Positions 35,001 through 47,000 of a stretch of DNA of 64,000 nucleotides are shown here, piece after piece. The notes under the pieces were generated by a model that saw only the letters and a list, made by a program, of their open reading frames with translations, had not been told where the DNA came from and ran no database searches. The DNA lies in assembly GCF_022524345.1 (NCBI RefSeq), contig NZ_JAKWJU010000002.1, forward strand, positions 2,480,001-2,544,000. Direction: 5' to 3'. Numbering within the stretch: position 1 is the stretch's first letter; every line of letters starts with the position of its first letter. Source of the stretch: Streptomyces marispadix (lineage in GTDB: Bacteria; Actinomycetota; Actinomycetes; Streptomycetales; Streptomycetaceae). The position numbers were made by a program, and so were the translations under genes.

Positions 35001-38000
35001 TGAGCCACGGATCACGGCGTGAACGTGGTCGCCGTCGCGCAGTGCGTCCGACAGTCGCCGCAGCACCACGACGCCCACGCCCTCGCCCGGTACGAAGCCG
35101 TCGGCGGCGGCGTCGAAGGTGTGGCAGCGGCCCGTGGGCGAGAGCATTCCGGCGCGGCTCGCGGAGAGATACGTGGCCGGTGTGGTCTGCACGCTCACGC
35201 CCCCGGCGACGGCCATCTCCGTCTCTCCGCTCCACAGGCCCTGGCAGGCCAGATGGACTGCGACGAGGGAGCTGGAGCAGGCCGTGTCGACGGCGATGGC
35301 GGGGCCCTGGAGATTGAGGTGGTAGGCGATGCGGGCGGGCACGATCGAGGGGGCGTTGCCCCAGACGGCCTGTGCGGGCGGCGCGTCCTCGAAGTGGTCG
35401 GTGTAGTCGCCGCCGGTGCAGCCGACGTAGACGCCGCACCGCATGCCGTCGGACGAGGCTCCGGCGTGGCCGGCGTCCTCCAGGGCCGCCCATGCCTCTT
35501 CGAGGAAGAGCCTCTGCTGCGGATCGGTGTAGGCCGCTTCACGGCCCGACAGCTTGAAGAACCGCGCGTCGAACTCGTCGATGCCGTCGAGGAAACTGCC
35601 GTGGCGGCAGGTCAGTTCGGCATCGTCGTAGGCCGAGAGGTCCCAGCGGTCGATCGGCTTCACGAGGTCGTCGCCTGCCGACAGGTGGCGCCACAGGGCG
35701 TCGAGGTCGTCGGACTCCGCGAAGCGGCCGCTGACGCCGACGATGGCGATCGGTTCGCGGCTGCGGGGGCCGTACGGGCCTGCGGTGAGGATCGCGGTGT
35801 CCGCGACGGGGGCCGGTCCCGGCGACGGGTCGGGCTCATGCTGGGGCTCCGGCTCGGTGCGGGGGTCCGGCTCCTGTCCCCGTCCCTCTTCCTTTCCCCG
35901 TCCCTGTCCTCGTCCCCGTTCCTCTTCCTGCTCCTGCTCCTGCTCGGACTCCTGCTCGGACTCCTGCTCGGACTCGGGCTCGGGCCCGGGCTCGGGCTCG
36001 GGCTCGGGCTCGGACAGCGGAAGAGTCGGCCGGTGGTCCCGCACTATGTGGGCCGCCAGTTCGTCCACGCTCCGGTAGTCGAAGATCACCGTCGTCAGCA
36101 GTTCCAGGCCCAGCTCCTGGTTGAGGCGCTGCACGAACCGTGCGCCGACGATCGAGTCGAGCCCCACGTCGGCGAACGCCCCGCCCCGGTCGATGCGTTC
36201 GGCCGGGAGCCTCAGGGCGTCCGCCAGCTCCGCCTCGACGACGTCCGCCACGGCGCCGAGGCCCGCGTCGCCGGGCGCCTCCGCCGAGTCGGGTGCCTCG
36301 GCCGCGCCGGGCGCGTGAGACGTGTCGGTGGCGTGGGCCGCGTCCGTTACGCAGGCCGTGACCGGTGCGCTCGCGGTGCCGGGTGCCTTCGCCGTGTCCG
36401 CCGCGTAAGTCGCCGAGGTCTCCGCCGTGTCGGGCACGCCCGTCGGCGTACGACCCTTCAACGGCCCGCGGGCCAGTCCGTCGCTGTGTGCGACGACGAT
36501 CTGCTGACCCAGTGCCAGGGCGTCCCGCGCCGGGTCGTCTACGCCGGTGAAGCCCTCCTGCACCAGCACTCGGCGCCAGCTCTCCGGGGAGAGCGCGGGG
36601 CTGCCCGGCACCCGCAGCTCCGCGTCGCCGTAGAGCCACCAGCCGTCCAGCAGGCCGAAGGTGAGGTGGTTGACGAGGTAGAAGCCGCTGATCTCGTTGA
36701 GCGCCAGCATTCCGCCGCCGCGCAGCAGCGCCTTCGAGTGCCGCAGCGCGGTGCGGACGTCGTCCGTGGCGTGCAGGACGTTGGCCGCGATCACCACGTC
36801 GTACGTTCCGGCGTCGAAGCCCTGCGGCTGCGGGGCACGCGACACGTCGAGCACGCGGTACGTCAGATGGTCGCGCTCTGCCCCGAAGGTGTCCTCGGCA
36901 CGCTGGAGGAAGGCCACGGAGAGGTCGGTGAAGCAGTACTCGGCGACGTCGACGCCCTCGTTCTCCAGCCGTTCGAGCACGGGGCCTGTGGTGCCGCCGG
37001 TGCCCGCGCCGATCTCCAGTACGCGAAGCCGCGCCCCGGGGTCCGTCTGCCTGCGGCCCCGCAGGAAGGCGGCCACCTGCCCGGCGAGCACGTCGTTGAA
37101 GTGCGAGGCGACCGCGTTGTCCCGGTAGACGCCCTCCACCAGGGAGAACGAGCCCTCGGGGAAGAGCACATCGGTCGCCGGGACCCTGCCGTGCAGGATG
37201 TCCGCGAGGGCGGGCAGCGTACGGGCCAGCAGCGCCATGGGGGCCCGCAGGTCGGAGTGGGACGACGCCCAGCGCTCCGCGTTGCGCTCCCACTCCGCCA
37301 GGCAGGAGGCGGCGTCGGCCGCGGCCGGGGCGTGGGCGCTCCAGCCGCCGCCGGGCTCGATCAGGCGGTGCTCGCGCAGGGCACGCAGGGTGGCGGCGAG
37401 CCAGCCTCCGAACCGCTCGCCGTCGACGGGCACGGGCGCGTTCCGGGCCCCGCCTGGGGACCGCTCCGCCCCCCTGGCCGTCGCCAAGTCCGCGCCCACG
37501 CCCGCGCGTTGCGCGCCGAAGCCGTCGGGTTCGGGCCGGTGGAGACCCGCACGGCGCAGTTCGGCCGCGACGACGCGGCAGAGCAGGGCGTCGATCTCAC
37601 CGGGCACGGGACCGGCGTGGTGCTCCGCGAGTTCGGCGGGCAGCGGCACGAGTGCGGCAGGCGTCACGCGGGCCGGTGCTGCTGCCCCGTCGGCGGAAGC
37701 CTCGTTGTAACGCGAAGTCCCGGCGCCGGGAAGGGCGTTGAGCGCCTCCCCGGCGATCACGCCCTCGACGGGCAGCGGCCGTCCGAGCCGCATGAAGCCG
37801 ATCTGGTCCAGGGGGCCGTCGAGCAGCGACTCCAGTGCCTCCATGGCCGAGGCGGGCTCGATCGGCGCGAGCCCCATGCCCGTCACTCCGCGCAGGACTT
37901 CGTCGGTGACGTTGCCCCAGTAACCCCAGTTGACGACCTTCACGGGGCAGCCCAGTGCACGGCCCAACTCGGGTGCGCGGGCGTCCTCCAGGGCGCAGGC

Positions 38001-41000
38001 CGCCGCGTAGTGCGCCTGGTGGGAGTTGCGGATGAAGCTGACGAGCGAGGAGACCAGAAGAACGAAGTCGAGTCCCCGGCCTGCGAAGACGTCGGCGAAG
38101 TGCATGGTCGGGCCGGCCTTGGCGGCGAGGGCCGCCTCCAGCTCGGGCTCGCTCATCTCGGCCAGGAGCGTGTGGCTGAAGACCATCGCCAGATGCACCA
38201 CGCCGTCGATTCGCCCGTGCCGGCTGGTGACTTGATCCCTTACGCGGGCGAGCGCATCCGGGTCGGTGGCGTCGGCGGACAGATACCGGGGCGCCTGTCC
38301 GCCCGTGTCAGCGGCGAGTCGGGCGGCCTTCGCCCTTATCGACTCGTCCTCCGTGCGGCGGCCCACCCACACCACACGTGCGTCATGGCGGCGCAGCAGA
38401 TGCTCGCTGAGTACGGTGCCGAGGTCGCCGGCGCCGCCGATCAGCACGTAGACGCCGCCCTTGCGGAAACCGGCGTGCGGAGCGGGAGTCGGAGCCTGCG
38501 GTGTCTGCGGTGTCTGCGGTGTCTCCGACGCCTGCGGGGCCTGCGACGCCTGCGGTGCCGCGTCCATGAGGGCGGGCCGTGGGCCGTCCACCGGCAGCAG
38601 CCTCCGGCACAGCCACTGGCCGCCCCGGCGGGCGAGGGGGTGCGCGCGACGGTCGGCGGGCAGCGCGAAGACCTCTTCGGGTAGGAAGGGCTCGCCGTCG
38701 GTCAGGTCAACCGCGCGGATACGCCAGTACGGCTGCTCCTTGGCGAGGCCGCCGAGCAGACCGTGCAGTGCGGCCTGTGCCGGGTCGGCTCCGCCGGTAC
38801 GGTCCGGGTCGAACGCGTCGTGCGTCAGCAGGGTCACGCCGAACTGCCGCCCGTCCGCGCCGTGTTCGCGGTCCGCGCGGTGAGCGCCGGGCGTGCCGTG
38901 CTCGCCGTCCGAGTGCAGCGCCTTGAGCAGTCGGAACAGGGCGCGTACGACGGTGCGTTGGGCCTGGATGTGCTGCCGCGTACCGTGAGCTGCGGGCGTC
39001 GGGAACCGCATGACGACGTGGTCGACCGGGCCCACTGCTGCCAGCTCCCGGCGGAGTTCCGGCATGGAGAGGCCGCCGATGCCGTTCGTGTCCGGCTCCC
39101 CTGGCGTCTCCACGCCGTACCCGCAGGCGGCGAGGGCGGCGCGGGCGCCGGGCTCCAGGCCGACCGTGAGGACTCGCCCGCCCGTGGCCGGGAAGGGGGC
39201 TGCGCTCAGCCGTCCGACCGGCTCCCAGACCGGATGCAACATGACGTCCCCGGCGGGCAGTTCACGCGGCTGCGACTCCTGGGACGTACCTGCGGAGTCC
39301 CCGCTCACCGCCCGGTCCCGGGACGGGAGCGGCGCCGGGGGCACCTCCCCTGGCGCGGACACGCCCCCGGCGACGGCCTCGCTCCCGGCCTCCGCCAGGC
39401 CGTCGTCCCACCAGTACCTCTCCCTTGCGAACGGGTAGCCCGGCAGGCCGACCTTGCGCGGCCGTGGCCCTTCGTAGCCACGCGCCCAGTCCACATCGAG
39501 GCCGTCGACCCATGCCTCGGCGAGCGGCGCCAGCTTCCCGCGCCGCATCCAGCGCACGACCGTCTCCTTAAACTCCTCGTCGTCCGCGAGGTCTTGGGCC
39601 AGTCCGCCCGGCGCGCCGCCGGTCCGCGTACGGGCTCCCCGCGGAAGGTCGCCGCCACGCGCGCAGGCGTCGAGAGCGTCGACGAGGGCGGACAGGCCGC
39701 TCACCACGACGGCGAACCGGGCACTCATCGCCTCACGCCCGACCTGGAGCGTGTAGGCGATGTCCGGCAGGTCGGCGTCGTTCCACTCACCGGAGCGCAG
39801 CGCGTCCCGCAGACGCCCGGCGTACTCCCGCAGCCGCTCACCGTCCCGCGCGGAGAGCACCACGACGACTGGTCCGCAGGCGCCGGCGCGCGGTTCCGGC
39901 CCGGACGGCGGCACGTACTCCTCGACCAGCAGATGAGCGTTGGAACCGCCCGCACCGAACGCGGAGATGCCGCCGAGGCGTGGCCGCTCCCCACGGCGCG
40001 GCCAGGGCGCCGCCTCCCGCTGGAGCACGAACGGGCCTGCGCCGAAGTCGATTTCGGGGTTGGTGCGTTCGGCGTGCAGCGTCGGTACGAACGTGCCGTG
40101 CCGCATCTGGAGCAGCATCTTCGCCAGTCCCGCGACTCCTGCCGCCGACTCCAGATGGCCGACGTTGGACTTGGCGGAGCCGAGGGAGCAGAAGTCGCGG
40201 TCGCCGGTGAACTCGCCGAAGGCGGCGCTCAGTCCGGCGATCTCGATGGGGTCGCCCAGCGCGGTGCCCGTGCCGTGCGCCTCGATGCAGCCGATGTCGC
40301 GCGGGTCGACGCCGGACCTGCGCCACGCGCCCCGGATCACGGCCGCCTGGGCGAGGGGATTGGGGACGGTGAAGCCGTGAGTGTGCCCGCCGTGGTTGAC
40401 GGCGCTGCCGCGGATCACGCCGAGTACGCGGTCGCCGTCGGCGACGGCGTCGGCGAGCGGGCGCAGCAGGACTGCTCCGACTCCCTCTCCGGGCACATAG
40501 CCGTCGCCGCCCTCCCCGAAGCTGCGGCAGCGTCCGTCGGAGGAGGCGAACTGCCCCTCGCCGATCATCAGATACTTGCCCGGGTGCAGCGACAGGTTCA
40601 CGCCTCCCGCCACGGCGGAGGCGCACTCGCCGCGCCGGATGGCGGCACAGGCGAGGTGTACGGCGGTGAGCGCCGAGGCGCACATCGTGTCCACGGCGAC
40701 GCTCGGCCCGGAGGCGTCGAGGAAGTACGAGAGACGGTTGGCGATGGAGGCGAGACTGCCGGGCACCACGACGGGTTCGCCTCGTACGCCCTGCTCCGCG
40801 CCGTAGAGCTGGTACTCGGTGTACATCGCGCCCACGAACACCCCGATGTCGCCTGCGTCTTCGGGAAGGCGGGCTCGTGAGGCGGCACGCAGCGAGGCCC
40901 TTGTGTGGCCCGCGTCCTCCAGAGCCGTCCAGGCGCACTGGAGGAACAGCCGCTCCTGCGGGTCCATGGTGGAGGCCGCCTTCGGCGAGATGCCGAAGAA

Positions 41001-44000
41001 GAGCGGGTCGAACTCGTCGACGCCGTCGAGGAATCCGCCCCACTTGCTGTACGTCTTCCCGGGCACGCCGCGCCGCTCGTCGTAGTAACGGCCGTGGTCC
41101 CAGCGGTCGCGGGGGATCTCGGTGACGCTGTCGCGCCCCGCGAGCAGGTTCTCCCAGAAGGCGTCCAGGTCAGGGGCGCCTGGGTAGCGCCCGGCCATGC
41201 CGACCACGGCTATGGGGGTGTCCGTGCCGTTGTCGTACGCCGGTGCGGCAGGTGCGCCATGGGGCTGCGGCGCGACAGGCCGCGAGTTGGGCTGCGCGGC
41301 GGTGAACTCCTCGGCGGAGAGCGCGGGTTGGGCGGCCTCCGGCTCGACGCGCTCGCGCTCGGCGTGCTCCGGCCCGGTACGCGTCGGCTCCGTGCTCGTG
41401 GGCTCCGTGCTCGTCGGCTGGGCGGGCACGGGCTCCGTGCTCGTCGGCTGGGCGGTCACGGGCTGCGTACTCGTCGGCTCCGTACCTGTCTCCGTGCCGG
41501 TCGCGCCGACCAGTGCGGCGAGTGCGTCCGGCTGTGTGCGGAGGAAGTGCTCCACGAGGCCGTCCACCGTGCGTACTTCGAAGAAGAGGGTGCTGCCGAC
41601 ACCGTCGAGGACCTTGCGTACGGCGTCGGTGAGCTGGACGACGAGGATCGAGTCGATGCCGTAGCGCTCGAAGGGCACGTCGGCCCGGATGTCGCCGACG
41701 GGCAGTTGCAGCACGTCCGCCACGAGCCCCCGGAAGAGGTCGCGGGCCGGTCCCGTCACTCGTGATGCCAGGTCCGCACCGCCGGACGGGACGGAGACCT
41801 CGGCGCTCCCGGACGCAACGGGAGCCTCGACCGCCCCCGCGGCCCCCGCAGTCGAGGCGGCCGGGCCGCTCGCCGCGGCGACCCCCGCCTCCGGCAGGAC
41901 CCCACGGAACGCGGACTCGCCACCGGGCCTCGGCTGCCGCACGGCCCCGTCGCTCTCCGCCACGATCACCTGCTGGCCGAGGTCGTCGGCGCCCTCGGCG
42001 GCGACGAACGCACCCCGGAAGCCCACCTCTTCCAGCACTCGGCACCAGTCCCCCGGTGCCAGTCCGGGCGATCCCGCGATGCGCGGCGCCGGGTCGTCGT
42101 AGAGCCACCAGCCGTCGAGGAGGCCGAAGGTGAGGTGGCTGAAGAGGATGTTGTCGCTCAGCTCGTTCAGCAGCAGCAGTCCGTTCGTACGGGCCGCGGC
42201 CTTCGCGTTGCGCAGGGTGTTGCGGATGTTGCCGGTCGCGTGCAGCACGTTGGTGGCGATCACGACGTCGTGCTCGCCGACGGCGACCGGCTGTCCGTCG
42301 AGCGGCTTCTCCGCGTCGAAGAGCTGTCCGTCGAGATACGGGGCGATCTGCCCGTACTCGCGCCGTGCGTGCAGCAGGAACGCCTTGGAGATGTCGGTGT
42401 AGGTGTACTTCTCGATGTGCCGGGCCAGCGGCCGCAGACGCCGGAACACCACGGAGCTGGTGCCACCGGTCCCGGCGCCGATCTCCAGGATGCGCAGCCG
42501 CGCGGACGGCTCCCGCCGCAGCCGGTGTTCCAGATAGGAGACGAGGGTGTCGGCGAGTACGTCGTTGAAGTAGTCGGCGACCGGATTGTTCTTGTAGACG
42601 GCCTCCACCAGTCGCAGCGAGGCGTTGGGGAACATCACGTCCGTGGCGGGGCGGCGGCCGGTGAGGATGCCGGTCAGCTCCCGCAGCGTCGTGTCGACCA
42701 GGACGGCCTGTGCGTGCTTGGCCTCGTCGGCGAGCCAGCGGTCCCGTTCCCGGTCCCAGTCGGCCCATGCTTCCCCGGTGTCGACGGGCCGGGGGTCGAC
42801 GGCCGCGTACCGGATGCGGTCCGGGTCCTCCTCGTCCCCTTCACGGCGCAGACATCCGGCGCCGGTCAGCACGTCCAGGGTGTGTTCCGTCCAGCGCCGG
42901 TAGCGCTCCTCGATGCCGCCGACCGCACGCCATTCGGCGGCGGTGGCCGCGCGCCCGTCGCGGAAGAGGCCCAGCGACGCCAGCAGCGCCCAGGTGATGC
43001 GTACGAGGGCGTCGTGCATCACGCCCGCGTGGCCGTCGGCACGCTCCCGCAGCCGCTCGATCTCCGCGCGCCGGTCGGGGCGGCCCTCCCGCAGGGGGGC
43101 GGCCAGCGAGGGCGCGGCGGCCGGAAGGTGCCTCAGCTCGTCGTCGCCGTAAATGCCGTCGATGCTGCGGCTGTTCGCCGCCTTGAGCAGTGCGAGCTGC
43201 CGGTACGGGGAGGCCAGCAGAGCCTCGAAGGCGGCCATGCCCTCTTCGGGTTCGATGGAGCCCAGGCCGAGTTGTGCCATGCGCTGCCGGTAGCCGTCGG
43301 CGGTGACGATGCCGACGCCCGCCCAGTAGCCCCAGCTCATGACCTTCACGGGGCAGTCGAGCGCGGTGGAGAGCTGCTCGGCCCACGCGTCGGAAAAGGT
43401 GCAGCCCGCCGCGTAGTTGGCCTGTCCGGGCGCCTTGAAGAACGCCTGCATCGAGGAGAAGAACGCGACGAACTCCAGGGGCTGCCCCGCGAAGGCCGCC
43501 GCCATGTTGACCGACACCTCGGCCTTGGCCTCGTAGGTGGTGCGGAACCCTTCCTCGTCCATCCTGGCGAGACTCTGGTCACCGAGGACGATCGCGGTGT
43601 GCAGCACGCCTCGCACGGGCCCGAAGCGCCGCGCGATCTCCTCGACGGCACGCGAGAGCGCCTGCCGGTCGGTCGCGTCCGCCTGTATGTACTCCGGGCG
43701 CGAGCCGTAGCGGGCGAGAGCGTCCTGACGTGAGGCGATCGCGGCGTCGTGGGCGCGGCGGCCGATCCACACCACCCGTGCGCCGTGACGGCGCATCATG
43801 TGCTCTGTCCATACGGTGCCGATGCCGCCGGCGCCGCCTACGGCCACGACGACGCCGCCCGGCTCGCGCAGCGCGGCCGGTGCGGGCCCGGCCTGCGAAG
43901 CCGACTCCGCGTCGGGGACGGTCACTTCGAGCAGCCGCTGCCGGTACCACTCGCCGTGGCGCCGGGCCAGCGCCTCACCGCGCGGGTCCGCGGGCAGCGT

Positions 44001-47000
44001 GAGCAGGCCGGCCCACGGGGCGGGGGCGTCCCGTTCGATGTCGGCGGCCCTCACCCGCCAGTGCGGGTACTCCTTGGCGAGCGTGCCGAGCAGCCCGTGC
44101 ACCCCGGCGTGTGACGCGTCGCAGTCCGTGTCGCCGGGCAGCAGCCGGGCCTGGCGGGTGACGGCGGTGAAGCCCAGCTCCCTGGCGTCCGCGCCGTCCG
44201 CGAGCAGCGCCTTGACGAGGCGGAAGACCGCGAGGGCGCCCGAAGTACGGCTGTGCTGAGGGGAGTCGAGCCCGGGAGCGACCGCAGGGGCAGCCTCTTC
44301 GTTGGGAGCGGCGGGTTCGGCGGGATCGGCGGGATCGGCGGGCGCGAGCCAGAAGACATGATCGACGCCGGAAGGCAGCAGCTCGGCAAGCCGCTCCGCC
44401 GAGGCGTCACGGGTCGCGGCGTCATCGAGGACGGTGGCGTCCGCGAAGTGGCGGCGCAGACCGTCCCGTTCGTCCTGGGTGCCGCCGAGCAGCACGACGC
44501 GTGACCCGGGCGCCGGCCAGCGGGGCGACGGGGCGTGCGGCAGCGCGTCCCAGACCGGTGCGAGAAGCTGCGCGCGGGGAGCGTCGCCCCGGTCGGTACG
44601 GGCCCCGGCGGAGGGAGATGTCCCGGCATCGGCATCGGCACGGGCACCGGTAGCGGCCCGGCGTGAGGCGTAGCCGCGCAGGCTTACGCACAGCCGTCCC
44701 TCGTCGTCGTAGAGGTCGATGTCGGCCTTGGTGACGTTGCTCCCCGCATCGGGTGCGTAACCGTCCGACCAGCGCAGATGGGCCCACATGTGCTCGGTGG
44801 TGGGGGCGAGGACGTCCGCGGCGTCCAGCGCGAACGGCAGGGCGGGGGCGTCCGGGCGTTCGCTGAGGGCGCCGGTGGCGTCTCCGTAGAGTCCGACGAC
44901 GGCCTGGATGGCGCTGTCGAGCATCGCCGGGTGCAGACCGAACGCACCGGTCTCCGCCGCCTCGGGCAGCACCAGCCGTGCCAGTACCTCACCGTCGCCT
45001 ATCGACAGGTCCTCGATCGCGCGCAGCCGCTCGCCGTGCCGGATACCGACGGCCTCCAGCGCCTCCCGGCACTGCCGGCGCGTCAGCGTCCGCCGTGTGC
45101 AGCGGTTCCGCAGGGCCTCAAGTGACGTGGCTACGGGGGGAGTTGTGGAGGTCGTCCAGCGTCCCCGCGCATGTACGGACGTGCCGTCGCGTCGTATGGA
45201 GAAGGCGTCGCCGTCGAGGTCGACGCTGAGTTCCGCGCCGTCCCGGCCTACGGGGAAGGGCGTGGGCCAGACGATGTCACGCAGTCCCACGGGGACGTGG
45301 GCAGATCCCGAGGCCGCGCTATGGGCAGTGCCGGTGGTGACGTCGGTGCCGATTGCGTTCTCGCCGGTGATCGCGCGTCGCACCGTCTCCAGCGTCAGCA
45401 CGCCGGGCAGCACCGCACGGCCGCCGACATGGTGGTCGGCGAGGAAGAACTCCTCGCCCGTGAGCCGTTCGCGATACGCGGTGCGGGGCCCGCCGGGCTG
45501 TGAATCGAGGCGGGGCCGTGGACCGGCACCGGGCTGCGAACCGGCGCTGCGCGAGCCCGAGTCGGGGGCGTCGGCCCAGTAGCGCTGCCGCTCGAAGGGA
45601 TACGTGGGAAGGGACACCTGACGGCGCGCCGCGGGCGGGAAGCTCTCGGCGAACGGGCCGTCGGCACCGCGCACATAGGCCGCGGCCAGCTCGGCGGGCG
45701 CGACGCCGCGAACCTCACCGAACGCGGGGGAGCCGCTGCCCGCCACACCTTGCAGCACCGCGTGGTCGGCCTCGCCGGCGACGACGGCGACGGGGGACGC
45801 CGTGCCGGACGGGCCAGTGGTGACGGTGGGGACAGCCGTGCCGGAGCCGGTGCCGGAGCCGGAGTCGACGGCCGTGTCGGCGAGCCAGGCGTCCAGATGG
45901 GAGGCGAGTTCGGGCAGGCCGTCGGCGACGACGGCCAGCCGGTGTGCGAAGTGAACGCGCCCGGCGGCGAGGCTGTAGGCCACCGCCCCTGCGGGCAGGT
46001 CCGGCTCGCGTTCGATCCTCGCCAGCAGGCGCCGGGCGACCGCCCGTAGCGCCGCCGGTGTCCGGGCCGACAGCAGGAACGCGAACTCGCCGCCCGGCTC
46101 CATGCCCGCCGGGGCCGAACGGTGCTCCTCCAGCACCACATGTGCGTTGGTGCCGCTGGCACCGAAGGAGCTGACGGCCGCCCTGCGCGGTCCTTCGGCG
46201 GGCGCCGGCCAGGACTGTGCGGTGGTGGTGACGGTGAAGGGGCTGCCGTCCAGCGCCACCCGCTCGTTGGCCTCGGCGAAGTGCAGCGACGGCGGTATGC
46301 GCCGGTGCTCCAGCGCCAGCAGTGCCTTCACGACACCGGCGATGCCCGCGGCGAACTGGGTGTGCCCCAGGTTGGTCTTCACCGAACCCAGTACCACGCT
46401 GCCGGCCGGTGCGTCCGCGAACACCCGGCTGAGAGCGCGGAATTCGATCGGGTCGCCGAGCTGCGTCCCGGTGCCGTGCGCCTCGACGAGCTGCACCCCG
46501 CCGGGGGCGATCCCGGCGTGCACCTCGCGCAGCAGCGCCTCCTGCGAGGCGGCGCTGGGTGCGGTGATGCCGTTGGTGGTGCCGTCCTGGTTGATGCCGG
46601 TGCCGCGGACGACTCCGTAGACGTGGTCGCCGTCGCGCAGCGCCTCGGAGAGCCGCTTCAGCACTACGGCGCCCGCGCCCTCACCGGGCACGAAGCCGTC
46701 TGCGCGGGAGTCGAAGCTGTGGCAGCGGCCGGTGGCCGAGAGCATCCCGGCGCGGCTCGCGGCCTCGTAGAGCCGAGGCGTGGTCTGGAGGAAGACGCCT
46801 CCCGCGAGGGCCATGTCGGCGGCGCCCGTGAGCAGGTCGCGGCAGGCCAGATGGAGGGAGACCAGTGAGCTGGAGCAGGAGGTGTCGGTGGTGAGGGCGG
46901 GGCCCTTCAGGTCGAGCTGGTAGGCGATGCGGGACGCCACGACCGAGCCCATGGTGCCCCACAGTGCCTGGGCGGGTGCGCGGTCGCCGAGGCTGTCGTA

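Noticed and set aside
35875..36012. Possible CRISPR-like array in tandem repeats
   Set aside because: Repeats are 6-12 nt, contiguous without spacers and in frame within a PKS linker.
35019..38684. A 1221-codon forward open frame inside PKS2
   Set aside because: It is antisense to MT6, ACP6 and KS7, which have clear motifs. Its length reflects G+C bias at codon position 3.
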